Source: Burkholderiales bacterium RIFCSPLOWO2_12_FULL_61_40
Lineage (GTDB): Bacteria > Pseudomonadota > Gammaproteobacteria > Burkholderiales > Burkholderiaceae_C
DNA length: 64,000 bases
NCBI GenBank assembly: GCA_001770935.1
Contig: MESI01000043.1
Span: 53,605-117,604 of the forward strand
Direction: 5' to 3'
Shown here: piece by piece, positions 37,150-46,257 of the stretch
Layout of the letters: the number at the start of each line of letters is the position of its first letter
How positions within the stretch are numbered: the stretch's first letter is position 1
Notes under the pieces: generated by a model
Database searches by the model: none
What the model was told of the DNA's origin: nothing
What the model saw: the letters and a program-made list of their open reading frames with translations, nothing else
Made by a program: the position numbers and the translations under genes

Positions 37150-39411
37150 TCAGACACCTCTGAATTTCAAAAAGTCCCTGCCCCAGGCCTGGACATCATA
37201 TTCCTGCACCCGCTGAATCAGGGCCTGCATGCGGAAGGCGCTTTCATGCGCGTCCAGACGCAATGCGGCGAGCAGGCTTTGGATCATGCTGTTTTCATCG
37301 TAGGGGTTGGTCAGCACCGCCCCCTTGAGTTCCACGGCGGCGCCTGCAAACTCCGAAAGCACCAGCACGCCCAAGGTGCTGGAAGCGGCTTTTGCCGAGA
37401 TGTATTCCTTGCACACCAGGTTCAGGCCATCCCGCAAGGGCGTGATCCAGGCAATGTCTGCCGCAACGTAAAAGGACACCAATTCTTCGAAAGGAATGGA
37501 GCGGTAAAAATAGCGCACGGGTGTCCATCCCATGCGGGAAAAGCGGCCATTGATTCGCCCCACCACCTGGTCCAGGTTTTCCCGGGTTTTTTCGTATATC
37601 TCCATACCGGGCGCAGCAGGAGTCACGATGTTGAGCATGATCAATTTGTCATGCCATTCGGGATATTTTTCCAGAAACTTTTCATAGGCGAGCATCTTTT
37701 CGATGGGGCCTTTGACATAGTCAAGCCGTTCCACGGAGAGGATGATTTTTCGGCCATTGGCTTCCTCCAGCAGGCTGCTGATCAGTTTGTGGGTGGCGCT
37801 CTGATTGGCAATGGTCTTTATTTTGGTGTTGTCAATTCCGACCGGATGTGCGCCGACCTTCAGTACGCCGTACGGCGTCTGGATAGCGCGGGGCATTTCG
37901 TCGACTCCCAGTGCGCAACCGTAGGTCAAATATGTGGGGGCACAGCACTCCTTTTCCAAAATTTGCGTGGCTACATTGGAGCGCACCACATCGATGAAAT
38001 TTTCCACGTAGCGGGGGATGTGAAAACCGACATAGTCGCACTTCAACAGGCTGGCGACAATTTGCCCCTTCCATGGAAGAATATTGAAAACGTCTGCGCC
38101 GGGAAAGGCCGTGTGGTGAAAAAATGCTATTTTGAGGTCAGGCCGCAGGTCGCGAAGGTAGGCAGGCGTCATCCACAGGTTGTAGTCATGGATCCATACC
38201 GTGGCCCCCAGTGCCGCCACTGCCGCAGTTCTTTGGGCGAACAAGCGGTTGACTTCACAGAAGTGGAGCCAGTGCTCCTCAACGAAAGAGACTCTTTCGG
38301 GGAAGGAAAAAATAATCGGCCAAAACGCTTCCTTGGAAAATTGCTTGTAGAAGATGTTGACATCATCCGCGGTCAGCGCAACTCGCGAGGCCACCAGATG
38401 GGGGTATCTTTCCTTGTCAACGGCGACATTCACCTCAAACCCCTCCGGGTCGCGGCTGTCCTGTTGCGACCAGGCTACCCAGGCCCCTTTTTTGCCTTCC
38501 GCAAAGAGCCCCAGCAGGGTGGGCAAGATGCCATTGGGGCTCTTGGGTTGCTCGCGCACATAGCGATGCCCCTGCCTGATTTCATCAAATGGCTGGCGGT
38601 GGTACACGATCACCAGGTCGGCCGAGCCCTGAGGTGCTTGCTTCCGAGCATCTCCGGTGTCAAAGTTGGTGTGGAATCCATGGTAATGAATGGCTTCCAG
38701 AATGCCACAGGGGCCCTCGGTTTGGGCCAGATAAATCTCCTGCGCAGGGGTTTGTTCCTTGATGGCGTTTTTGAGTGCCGGTTCTCCGTTGCTAACCACC
38801 ACGCCCCGGTAGCCGGCCTGCATCAGGGACAGGTCATTCAAAGTGTCTCCCGCGACCAAAACCTTCTCCTTCGGTAAATCTTCCGCCTGGAGAAGCTGCG
38901 TCAGGCTATGGCCCTTGGAGACCCCCGCGGGCAGAAAGTCAAGGTATCTTCCGGCCGAAGTCAAAATGGCCAGGTCCAGCGATTCGGCAATGACTTTCAC
39001 GTCCGCCAAGGCAGTTTCATTTCCGTAGAAGAACGAACAGCGGCGTTCTTGCGGCACCTCCTGCAACTGGAGACCGGCAATGCTGTTGACACTATTCAAG
39101 ACGGCCTCGCGTCCCGGCCACTTTTCCGCAATTTCATTTTGAAGCGGCATGACGGGGATGAAAGTCTCTGCCTGCCTTTTCAAAACGGTCGCGCCGACGT
39201 CGGCAATGATGTAGTCCGGCATGGGAAAGGAGGGGTCATCAAGCAGCGACAGAATGCTTTCATAGCCGCGCCCCGTTACAAAGATGAGAACGATCTTGTC
39301 GCGGTTGTCCCGTATGACCTTGTACAGGGGGGGCATGGTCCCGTTGGTATCTGGATGCAAAAAAGTTCCATCCAGATCGGTTGCCAGAACGAGGTCTATC
39401 CGTGAGTGCAT
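37150..39411 (-). CDS. ggpPS: Bifunctional glucosylglycerol-phosphate synthase/phosphatase
   Basis: About 753 aa. The ATG at 39411 is chosen (AAGGAG, 5-nt spacing); one 9 codons earlier with AAGGA is an alternative. The N-terminal HAD phosphatase has 'LATDLDGTF', 'VTGRGYES' and 'GDTLNDLSLM'. The C-terminal GT20 synthase has 'HDYNLWMTP', 'FFHHTAFPGADVFNILPW', 'SVERLDYVKGP' and 'ITPLRDGLNLVCKEYI'. The synthase sequence is nearer to GgpS than to trehalose synthase OtsA, and the fusion order matches the GgpPS described in Azotobacter. Makes the osmolyte glucosylglycerol from ADP-glucose and glycerol-3-phosphate. An MscS gene lies just upstream on the same strand. Confidence 0.85.
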   Translation of the reverse strand: MHSRIDLVLATDLDGTFLHPDTNGTMPPLYKVIRDNRDKIVLIFVTGRGYESILSLLDDPSFPMPDYIIADVGATVLKRQAETFIPVMPLQNEIAEKWPGREAVLNSVNSIAGLQLQEVPQERRCSFFYGNETALADVKVIAESLDLAILTSAGRYLDFLPAGVSKGHSLTQLLQAEDLPKEKVLVAGDTLNDLSLMQAGYRGVVVSNGEPALKNAIKEQTPAQEIYLAQTEGPCGILEAIHYHGFHTNFDTGDARKQAPQGSADLVIVYHRQPFDEIRQGHRYVREQPKSPNGILPTLLGLFAEGKKGAWVAWSQQDSRDPEGFEVNVAVDKERYPHLVASRVALTADDVNIFYKQFSKEAFWPIIFSFPERVSFVEEHWLHFCEVNRLFAQRTAAVAALGATVWIHDYNLWMTPAYLRDLRPDLKIAFFHHTAFPGADVFNILPWKGQIVASLLKCDYVGFHIPRYVENFIDVVRSNVATQILEKECCAPTYLTYGCALGVDEMPRAIQTPYGVLKVGAHPVGIDNTKIKTIANQSATHKLISSLLEEANGRKIILSVERLDYVKGPIEKMLAYEKFLEKYPEWHDKLIMLNIVTPAAPGMEIYEKTRENLDQVVGRINGRFSRMGWTPVRYFYRSIPFEELVSFYVAADIAWITPLRDGLNLVCKEYISAKAASSTLGVLVLSEFAGAAVELKGAVLTNPYDENSMIQSLLAALRLDAHESAFRMQALIQRVQEYDVQAWGRDFLKFRGV

Positions 39412-39490
39412 GGCATCTCCTTTTTCGGTTGCTTGCATGAGAAGTTCCTTTCGGGATGTCATTCGCCGAAAAGCGCGGTGCGAGGTTGCG

Positions 39491-40546
39491 TCAGGGTGGA
39501 ATCTTTCCGACAAAATGCAGCGTCTGGGTCGGGAACGCAAATGCGATGTTGTGTTCTGTGAAGAGCTTGACCAAGCGCAGGTTCACGGCCTGCTGCGTGT
39601 TCATGTAAACGTTGTAATCAGGCTCCAGCACGTAGTACACAACCTCATAGTCAAGCGAGGACGCACCAAAATTTTTAAAGTGCGCGCGGTCGAACCGGAC
39701 TTTGTCCTGGGTTTCGATAGCCTGCCGGACAAGCTGCGGAATCAGTTCAAGTGTGGCGGCAGGTGTGTCGTAAGTGACCCCGAATGAAAAGACTGCGCGG
39801 CGCTCCTGCATGCGCTTGTAGTTTCGGATACGGCTTTTGAGCAAATCATTGTTGGAGAAAATGATTTGCTCCCCGCCCAGGCTGCGGATGCGCGTGGTTT
39901 TCAACCCCACATGTTCAACCGTTCCCATCAGGTCATCAATGATGATGAAGTCCCCAATGACGAAGGGCTGGTCGATGGCAATCGAAAGGGATGCAAACAG
40001 GTCGCCAAGAATGCTTTGAACCGCCAATGCCACCGCAATGCCGCCAATGCCCAGACTGGCAACCAGCGCGGTCACATTGAGCCCCATGTTGTCGAGCAAG
40101 AGCAGTGCCACCACGACCCACAGTACGACACGCCCCAAAAATGAGAGCAGAGACCGGGTCATGGCGCGCGCACCTTCGTCCGCCGCATCACCATTGGAGA
40201 ACCGGCGATTCAGCCAAAAGGCGAAGCCCCGGTTGACCCAGAAGCCGGTTTGCAGAATGAGCAAACAGATAAAGGCCCGATCCGCCAGCTTCCCCATTGC
40301 CGCAGGAAGCGCGAGGAAATGCGTCGCAACGTAGAGGCTTGTGCCCGCCACGAGCAAAATTCTGGTGGAAAGAAGGATATCGACGAGCAAGTCATCCACC
40401 CATGTGTCGGTGTTTTTTGCAATATGGGTTAGCCGGTGCAGGACCACTTTGCGGGCCAACATGAGACTTACCACGAACGCCGTGGCGGCCAGCACGGCAA
40501 ACAGCCAGTCCTGAGGGGAGGTATTGGTTAAAAGCTGGCGAAACAT
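39491..40546 (-). CDS. MscS-family mechanosensitive ion channel
   Basis: About 351 aa (GTG two codons earlier is possible). Four hydrophobic segments precede the pore helix region 'VTALVASLGIGGIAVALAVQSILGDLFASLSIAIDQPF', followed by the beta domain ('VGDFIIIDDLMGTVEHVGLKTTRIRSLGGEQIIFSNNDLL') and the C-terminal alpha/beta domain. It releases solutes on osmotic downshock. The stop lies 80 bp before ggpPS on the same strand, so the pair couples osmolyte synthesis with osmolyte release. Confidence 0.93.
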   Translation of the reverse strand: MFRQLLTNTSPQDWLFAVLAATAFVVSLMLARKVVLHRLTHIAKNTDTWVDDLLVDILLSTRILLVAGTSLYVATHFLALPAAMGKLADRAFICLLILQTGFWVNRGFAFWLNRRFSNGDAADEGARAMTRSLLSFLGRVVLWVVVALLLLDNMGLNVTALVASLGIGGIAVALAVQSILGDLFASLSIAIDQPFVIGDFIIIDDLMGTVEHVGLKTTRIRSLGGEQIIFSNNDLLKSRIRNYKRMQERRAVFSFGVTYDTPAATLELIPQLVRQAIETQDKVRFDRAHFKNFGASSLDYEVVYYVLEPDYNVYMNTQQAVNLRLVKLFTEHNIAFAFPTQTLHFVGKIPP

Positions 40547-40552
40547 GGTCAC

Positions 40553-40864
40553 ATGCAGTGGTTATTTCGGAAAGATGGATCGGTGCTGAAAATGGAGCCG
40601 ATGCGAAGGCGCCCATGGTTCAGGCATTGGCCCCTGGGTACTTTGACGTGCCTTGGTTTGGTGGATTCAACTCCCGGACTCTCCTGACCGGTATGCCGAT
40701 GAAGAGATTCCGTCGCATAAAAGTACCTGTCCCAGGTGTGCGTGCAGCGCCCAGGTATTCCAATGCCAGTGGCGGAAGTTTACTACATTTGTACAAATGT
40801 ATTGTTGAGAAACCCCGCAGCACCCTGCCAAACCGGCCGTGGCTAACGCCCGAGGGCTCCGCGT
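40553..40864. other. Intergenic stretch, possible small inverted-repeat element and palindrome
   Basis: No gene is supported in these 312 bp. 'cctgggtactttg' (40636-40648) and the complement of 'aaagtacctgtcccagg' (40719-40735) form an imperfect inverted pair, which could bound a small element. An 18-bp perfect palindrome follows at 40784-40801. The frames that cross it in both directions have no conserved features. Confidence 0.4.
40784..40801. promoter_or_regulatory. 18-bp perfect palindrome, operator candidate
   Basis: TACATTTGTACAAATGTA is a perfect inverted repeat without spacer, in otherwise mixed non-coding DNA 64 bp downstream of the stop of the gene at 40865 and 240 bp upstream of mscS. 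The form suits a dimeric repressor. No regulator is encoded nearby. Confidence 0.45.
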
Positions 40865-41440
40865 TCAGCCACTGTGTACGACACGAACATGCGCACCTCC
40901 CAGGTCCTTGTAGAGGCGCGCCCGGCCCAGAATGGGCCACCAGTCGTACAGAAATATCTGCAGCGGCCGCCACATGGCCACCCAGCCGACAATGGTCAGG
41001 CTTTCGCGGGCGATGGTGAATGCCACGCCCGTGCCCATCTGCCCGATGGCTTCGGCCGCCCCCAGGCATACCGCGACGAACACCATGCCGATCAGCAGAC
41101 TCAAGCGGCCTTGCCTCAGAAGCTGCCTGAGTTCATGGCGCACGCGCTCCGCCTTGTAGTTGAAATGGTTGTGGATGGCCTCGGCCACCAAGGCGCTGGG
41201 GTCACCCTCGGCCGGCAATTGCGCCAAATGGACGGTGATATACGCTTTCATGCCCGGCGGAAACCGCACGGCCCAGGCCTCGATAAACGCTTCGGCCTCG
41301 CGGTCCAGGTCCTTGTTGAGAAAAGGCGTGGGGTCCATCGAGTTGAACAACTGCCCCAGCTCCTGCACCCGCAATTCAAGGTGGTGTACCGGTTTGCTGC
41401 CTCTTTGGGTCGGGTGGGGTGGGGGGTGGGCGTTTGCCAT
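40865..41440 (-). CDS. Hypothetical membrane protein
   Basis: 191 aa. The N-terminal cytosolic part has 'HHLELRVQELGQLFNSMDPTPFLNKDLDREAEAFIEAWAV' and a conserved-looking 'HNHFNYKAERVRHELRQLLRQGR'. It is followed by two membrane helices ('LSLLIGMVFVAVCLGAAEAIG' and 'ESLTIVGWVAMWRPLQIFLYDWWPI'). It matches the general layout of proteobacterial conserved hypotheticals with the 'MDPTPF' motif. The downstream neighbour on the same strand is a frameshifted gene. Function unknown. Confidence 0.75.
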   Translation of the reverse strand: MANAHPPPHPTQRGSKPVHHLELRVQELGQLFNSMDPTPFLNKDLDREAEAFIEAWAVRFPPGMKAYITVHLAQLPAEGDPSALVAEAIHNHFNYKAERVRHELRQLLRQGRLSLLIGMVFVAVCLGAAEAIGQMGTGVAFTIARESLTIVGWVAMWRPLQIFLYDWWPILGRARLYKDLGGAHVRVVHSG

Positions 41441-41561
41441 GGCCGTATTTTATCTACCGATTTGTGGATGAAAGAGGGTTGTAGACCGCATGGAGTATGC
41501 GTAAGATGCTCCTGAATCAGGAGCAAAACTCCGGCCCTGGGGCCGCAAGCTGTACTGAGTG

Positions 41562-42058
41562 TCAGTCGCCACCCCCACCACATAACGACCCCCCTGGAAT
41601 GTTGAGCTTGGCATCCAGCGCAAACAGCAGCGGCATGCGCGTGGGCACACCTGCCACCAGCAGCGCCGCAGCCCGGCATGGCTTTGCCGCGCGCCACCCA
41701 GCGCCACGGCGGGTGTGTGGTGAAAGAAGCGCCCGAAGGCCTTCTGGCAGAAGGCCTGGCAGTTCCGCGTGTAGAGGATGAACTCGTGCCACAAGTCATC
41801 CACCGCCTGCGAAGGCATGGACACATACTGGCGTCGGATCTTCAGGTGTGCCAGAAAGAACTGGCGCAAGCCATGGGCGACCAGTTGGCATTCCTTGAGC
41901 GTGAGATGGGGGTGCCGCTGGCGCAGCTTGTCGAAAAGACCCTGCGGCAAGGTGAAGTTCCGGATGTAGGCCTCACGGCGCAGCGCAATTTGTCGCCGCC
42001 ACAGCGTGATGGTGATGACGATTAAGAGGAGGCAGGCGGCGATCAGGAGGGCGGTCAT
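41562..42058 (-). pseudogene. Glycine-rich-domain-like protein, frameshifted
   Basis: From the ATG at 42058 one membrane helix ('ALLIAACLLLIVITITLW') precedes a conserved domain ('QLVAHGLRQFFLAHLKIRR', 'MPSQAVDDLWHEFILYTRNCQAFCQKAFGRFFHHTP'). After 'GLRRCWWQVC' near 41650 the frame degenerates, while the expected continuation 'PTRMPLLFALDAKLNIPGG' is found in another minus-strand frame, ending at 41562. A frameshift, probably with loss of about 10 codons, is the simplest reading. The family is recalled as conserved but of unknown function. Confidence 0.6.
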
Positions 42059-42200
42059 GGGGCTGTTTAGCGTTCGGATGATGCGGCAGCACACTTGCGT
42101 GGCGCCCGGCCTGCGCCCATTCTAGGAGCCCCCCAGCTGCATTCTTCAGGCGTTGCGTCGCTGTACCTGATTTCTGGGTTATGTTCGGTCAGGGACTGTC

Positions 42201-44699
42201 ATGAACAAAACACACCTCTCCGAGAGCGACCTCTGCGATAAATACATCCGCCCCGCCATCGTGCAGGCCGGGTGGCACAGCATGGACCAGATTTACGCGC
42301 AATACCCCCTGCGGGCCGGGCGGGTGGTGGTGAGCGGCAAAACTGCCAAACGTGACCAGTTCACCGTCTTGCACGCAGACTTTGCGCTGTTTCTCAAGCC
42401 CAACATTCCCTTGGCCATCGTCGAAGCCAAGAAATCCCGCCTGTCCATGAGCGCAGGCATGCAGCAGGCCATCCAGTATGCAGAGTTGCTGGACGTGCCT
42501 TTCAGCTTTTCCAGCAATGGCGATGGCTTTGTGTTCCGCGATGCCACGCTGGCCACCGGCGTGCTGGAACAGAACCTCACCCTCGACCAGTTCCCCTCGC
42601 CGCAAGAGCTATGGGCACGCTACTGCGCCTGGAAAGGCTGGACGCCTGAAGTGCAGCGCGTGGCCGAGTTTGACTACGCCCCCGCCAAGTCCCCGCGCTA
42701 CTACCAGCTCAACGCCATCAACCGCACGGTGGAGGCCATTGCTGCCGGACAGAACCGCGTGCTGCTGGTCATGGCCACCGGCACTGGCAAGACCTACACC
42801 GCGTTCCAGATCATCCACCGCCTGTGGAAGTCTCCCTGGCGCGCGGACAAGCCCAGCGGGCAGAAGCGCATCCTGTTTTTGGCCGATCGCAATATCCTGA
42901 TCGACCAAACCATGGTCAACGACTTTCGCCCCTTCAAGGGCGCCATGGCCAAGCTAAGCCCCAACGCCAAAGGCGTGGAGCGGGTGGACGCCCAGGGCAA
43001 GATCACGGTGGAAGACGTGGAACTGGCGGTCAACAAAACCACCAAGCTGGTGGACAAAAGCTACGAAATTTACCTGTCGCTTTACCAGGCGGTTAGCGGC
43101 ACGGAAGAAGAGCAAAACATCTACAAGCAGTTCAGCCCCGATTTCTTTGACTTGATCGTGGTGGACGAATGCCACCGGGGCAGTGCCGACGAAGACTCCG
43201 CCTGGCGCGAAATCCTCACCTACTTCGCCAGTGCCACCCAGGTCGGCCTGACCGCCACGCCCAAGGAGACCAAAGACATCTCCAACAGCGACTACTTTGG
43301 CGCGCCCCTCTACACCTACAGCCTCAAGCAAGGCATTGAAGACGGCTACCTGGCGCCCTACAAAGTCATCCGGGTGGACCTGGACAAAGACGCTTTCGGC
43401 TGGCGCCCCACCGCAGGCATGACCGACAAGCACGGCAAGCTGATCGAAGACCGCATCTACACCGGCACCGACATGAACCGCAAGCTGGTGCTGGAAAAGC
43501 GCGATGAGGCGGTGGCCCAGCGCATCACCGACTACCTCAAGGCCACCGACCGCTACGCCAAGACCATCGTTTTTTGCGAAGACATTGACCACGCCGCCCG
43601 CATGCGCCAAGTCCTCGCCAACGCCAATGCAGACATTTGCGCCAGCCACCCCAAATACGTGGTGCAGATCACCGGCGACAACCCCGAGGGCAAGCGCGAG
43701 CTGGACAACTTCATTGACCCCGAGAAGATGTACCCGGTGATCGCCACCACCTCCAAGCTCATGAGCACCGGCGTGGACGCGCAGACCTGCAAACTCATCG
43801 TGCTGGACCAGAACATCAAGTCCATGACGCTGTTCAAGCAGATCATCGGCCGGGGCACCCGCCTGCGCGAAGACCTGGGCAAGACCTGGTTCACCATCCT
43901 CGACTTCAAGCGCGCCACCGAGCTGTTTGCCGACAAAGACTTTGACGGCGAGCCGGTGCAGATTTATGAGCCCAGGCCAGGCGAGCCCATCGCACCGCCA
44001 GACTCGCCCTCAGATTCACCGCCCGGCTTTCCCCCAACCGTTCAAGTTGGGCCCGTCGAAGCCGGTTCAGGCCAACTGCCCCCTTTTGGCCCCTTCGCCC
44101 CGGACGGTGAAGAACCCAAAAAATACGTCATCGGCGGCATGGTCACCGTCGCCGTGGCCCGCGAGCGCGTGCAGTACCTCAACGCCCAGGGCAAGTTGAT
44201 TACCGAAAGCCTGCGCGACTACACCCGCATCAACCTCACCAAGCACTACGACTCGCTGGACAAGTTTCTGCAAGCCTGGAATGACGCCGACCGCAAAGCC
44301 GCGCTGTTGCAAGAGTTGGAAGGTCAGGGTGTCCTTATCGAGGCCTTGGCCGAAGAGCTCGCAAGCACCGGCCTTACCAACCTGGACCCGTTCGACTTGC
44401 TGCTGCACGTGGCGTACAACATGCCTGCCCTTACCCGGCGCGAACGCGCCAGCCGGGTCAAAAAGCGCAACGTCTTCACCCAATACGGCCCGGTGGCCCG
44501 CAAAGTCATCGACGCGCTGCTGGACAAATACGCCGACGAGGGCATCGCCACCATTGAGGCCGACACGGTTTTCAACGTTCAGCCCTTCACCGACATTGGC
44601 CGCCCTGGCGAAATCATCAAAAGTTTTGGTGGTCGCCCCCAATACCTGAGTGCCCTGCAAACGTTGGAGCGCGAGCTTTACTCGATAAGTGCTATCTAA
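42201..44699 (+). CDS. hsdR: Type I restriction endonuclease subunit R
   Basis: 832 aa. It is of a different type from the HsdR at 1796-4870, nearer the EcoAI/EcoR124-like short form. Nuclease site D60 and E75-A-K77 ('VEAKKS'); Walker A MATGTGKT (191-198); 'VVDECHRGSADEDSAWREIL', 'GLTATPKET', and 'IIGRGTRLREDLGK' in the motor. A Pro-rich linker precedes the C-terminal HsdM-contact domain. 'CAGGGACTGTC' precedes the ATG. It should form a complex with HsdM and HsdS encoded at 46833-49990, from which it is now separated by a two-gene insertion. Confidence 0.95.
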   Translation: MNKTHLSESDLCDKYIRPAIVQAGWHSMDQIYAQYPLRAGRVVVSGKTAKRDQFTVLHADFALFLKPNIPLAIVEAKKSRLSMSAGMQQAIQYAELLDVPFSFSSNGDGFVFRDATLATGVLEQNLTLDQFPSPQELWARYCAWKGWTPEVQRVAEFDYAPAKSPRYYQLNAINRTVEAIAAGQNRVLLVMATGTGKTYTAFQIIHRLWKSPWRADKPSGQKRILFLADRNILIDQTMVNDFRPFKGAMAKLSPNAKGVERVDAQGKITVEDVELAVNKTTKLVDKSYEIYLSLYQAVSGTEEEQNIYKQFSPDFFDLIVVDECHRGSADEDSAWREILTYFASATQVGLTATPKETKDISNSDYFGAPLYTYSLKQGIEDGYLAPYKVIRVDLDKDAFGWRPTAGMTDKHGKLIEDRIYTGTDMNRKLVLEKRDEAVAQRITDYLKATDRYAKTIVFCEDIDHAARMRQVLANANADICASHPKYVVQITGDNPEGKRELDNFIDPEKMYPVIATTSKLMSTGVDAQTCKLIVLDQNIKSMTLFKQIIGRGTRLREDLGKTWFTILDFKRATELFADKDFDGEPVQIYEPRPGEPIAPPDSPSDSPPGFPPTVQVGPVEAGSGQLPPFGPFAPDGEEPKKYVIGGMVTVAVARERVQYLNAQGKLITESLRDYTRINLTKHYDSLDKFLQAWNDADRKAALLQELEGQGVLIEALAEELASTGLTNLDPFDLLLHVAYNMPALTRRERASRVKKRNVFTQYGPVARKVIDALLDKYADEGIATIEADTVFNVQPFTDIGRPGEIIKSFGGRPQYLSALQTLERELYSISAI

Positions 44700-44793
44700 T
44701 TCGTAGCTGCTTGCGCACATTCCATAAGGGCTAGAGCCATTTTTACTTCATAAAACCTACAATAAACATGTCCGACCTATCCCGCGTCATAGG
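44661..44793 (+). repeat. hsdR-hsdM junction repeat, left copy
   Basis: This stretch contains the hsdR tail (T-L-E-R-E-L...stop), a copy of the interspersed repeat (44696-44757) and then 'aacatgtccgacctatcccg', a copy of the hsdM start (M-S-D-L-S-R-V-I). It aligns end to end with 46726-46858. The open frame from this ATG at 44768 decays after about 8 codons. Confidence 0.85.
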
Positions 44794-44853
44794 CGTTAAT
44801 GGGTGGGCTAGTATTCTTCGTACAACGAATTTCCCTCACAACCAGGAGGCAGC

Positions 44854-46257
44854 ATGCTTACCTCGTTTCACCTCAAAAATTTCAAAAGCTTTAAACAGGA
44901 CGCTGTTTTGCCATTGGCATCGCTCACGGTGCTGATCGGCGCCAACGCTGCGGGGAAAAGCAATGCGCTGGAGGGGTTGCGTCTGCTTTCATGGCTGGCG
45001 CAGGGGAATAAGTTGAGCGCAATACAACACGCGGTGAACCAAGCCGACAAAGTTGTCCGAGGCCGTGTTCCAGATATTTTTCAGAAGGGCGAAACCAAGT
45101 TCACTTTGGGTTGCTCAATGGATGCAATACCAGGCGCCAATGTGCTGGATATGGAACTGGAATTGCGCGGCGACGATTTACACATCGTTGCGGAACGAAT
45201 GGGCTCAGGCAATGGCATTCCTTTGTACGACATGGACCAAGCGTCAAAAGGGCATAGCACGGAGGCGGGTGTTGCTTACAACAATTTTTCGAAAGGGGGC
45301 AACAAGCCCCACATACCCGTCAGTGACCAAATGGCGGTGTTCGCGCAGCTAGACAGTCCAGCCAGTTTCCATGCCAACCACAAGAGTGCGCAGCAGCAGA
45401 TTCCCAGGGCTTGCAAGCGGTATCAAGACGTTCTTTCCAACATCCTGTTTCTAGACCCCGCTCCTGCGAAGATGCGTGACTTCAGCTTTTTGGCTGACAA
45501 GCGGCTGGGCGGCGACGGTGCCAATTTGTCTAGTGTCTTGTTCAGGCTTTGGTATGGAGGAGGGCATGCCGAATTCAACCATGTCATGGAGGAGATAAAG
45601 AACAACAAGAGTGTGGACATCCAAACAGAGGTTCAGATTCCTGATCTGACCGCAGAACGCCAAGAAATACTGTCCTTCATCCAAAGTTTGCCCGAGCAAG
45701 ACATCCAGGGGCTTTCGTTTCTGAAAGGGCCGCGAAACGATGTGATGGTTCAGCTTGTGGAGAGTTTTGGTGGGGTCCGGCGTGAATACGAGTCGGCCTT
45801 GCTCTCCGACGGCACCTTGCGCGTTTTGGCTATTGCGGCGGCGATGCTATCGGCGCCTGAAGGCAGTTTGGTGGTGATTGAAGAAATCGACAACGGTGTG
45901 CACCCGAGCCGCGCCCGGCACTTGTTGGAGCGTATCCAGACGGTGGCCGAGCGGCGCAAGCTGCGGGTTTTGTTGTCCACCCACAACCCGGCCATGCTTG
46001 ATGCACTCCCCGACAAGGCGGTGCCGGATGTGGTTTTTTGTTACCGCGACCCCGTGCTTGGGGACAGTCGTTTGGTGCGTTTGGGTAGCTTGCCAGATGC
46101 GCCGGAACTCTTGATTCAGGACACCCTGGGCCATTTGATGACGACAGGTGCGCTGGAGCGCTTTGTCAAAACCCATCCAGGTTCACAAGCCCGCAAAGAA
46201 AAGGCCAAGGCTTGGCTTGCCTCGTTGAAAGCGACTGAGCATGGGGGGCCGCAATGA
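44854..46257 (+). CDS. AAA_21 / OLD-like ATPase of inserted cassette
   Basis: 467 aa. Walker A GANAAGKS (29-36) after 'FHLKNFKSFKQDAVLPLASLTVLI'; signature region 'ALLSDGTLRVLAIAAAML'; Walker B 'LVVIEEIDNGVHPSRARHLL'; H-loop 'VLLSTHNPAMLDALP'. It lacks a TOPRIM domain, so it is not a complete OLD nuclease. AGGAGG lies 6 nt before the ATG. The stop overlaps the start of a PIN-domain gene (ATGA). ATPase-plus-effector pairs of this kind are a frequent anti-phage layout; here the effector would be the PIN protein. The exact pairing is not one I know as a named system. Confidence 0.88.
   Translation: MLTSFHLKNFKSFKQDAVLPLASLTVLIGANAAGKSNALEGLRLLSWLAQGNKLSAIQHAVNQADKVVRGRVPDIFQKGETKFTLGCSMDAIPGANVLDMELELRGDDLHIVAERMGSGNGIPLYDMDQASKGHSTEAGVAYNNFSKGGNKPHIPVSDQMAVFAQLDSPASFHANHKSAQQQIPRACKRYQDVLSNILFLDPAPAKMRDFSFLADKRLGGDGANLSSVLFRLWYGGGHAEFNHVMEEIKNNKSVDIQTEVQIPDLTAERQEILSFIQSLPEQDIQGLSFLKGPRNDVMVQLVESFGGVRREYESALLSDGTLRVLAIAAAMLSAPEGSLVVIEEIDNGVHPSRARHLLERIQTVAERRKLRVLLSTHNPAMLDALPDKAVPDVVFCYRDPVLGDSRLVRLGSLPDAPELLIQDTLGHLMTTGALERFVKTHPGSQARKEKAKAWLASLKATEHGGPQ

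Noticed and set aside
40655..40740. tRNA-like stretch ('gattcaactcccgg')
   Set aside because: No acceptor pairing, anticodon arm or CCA end can be built around it.
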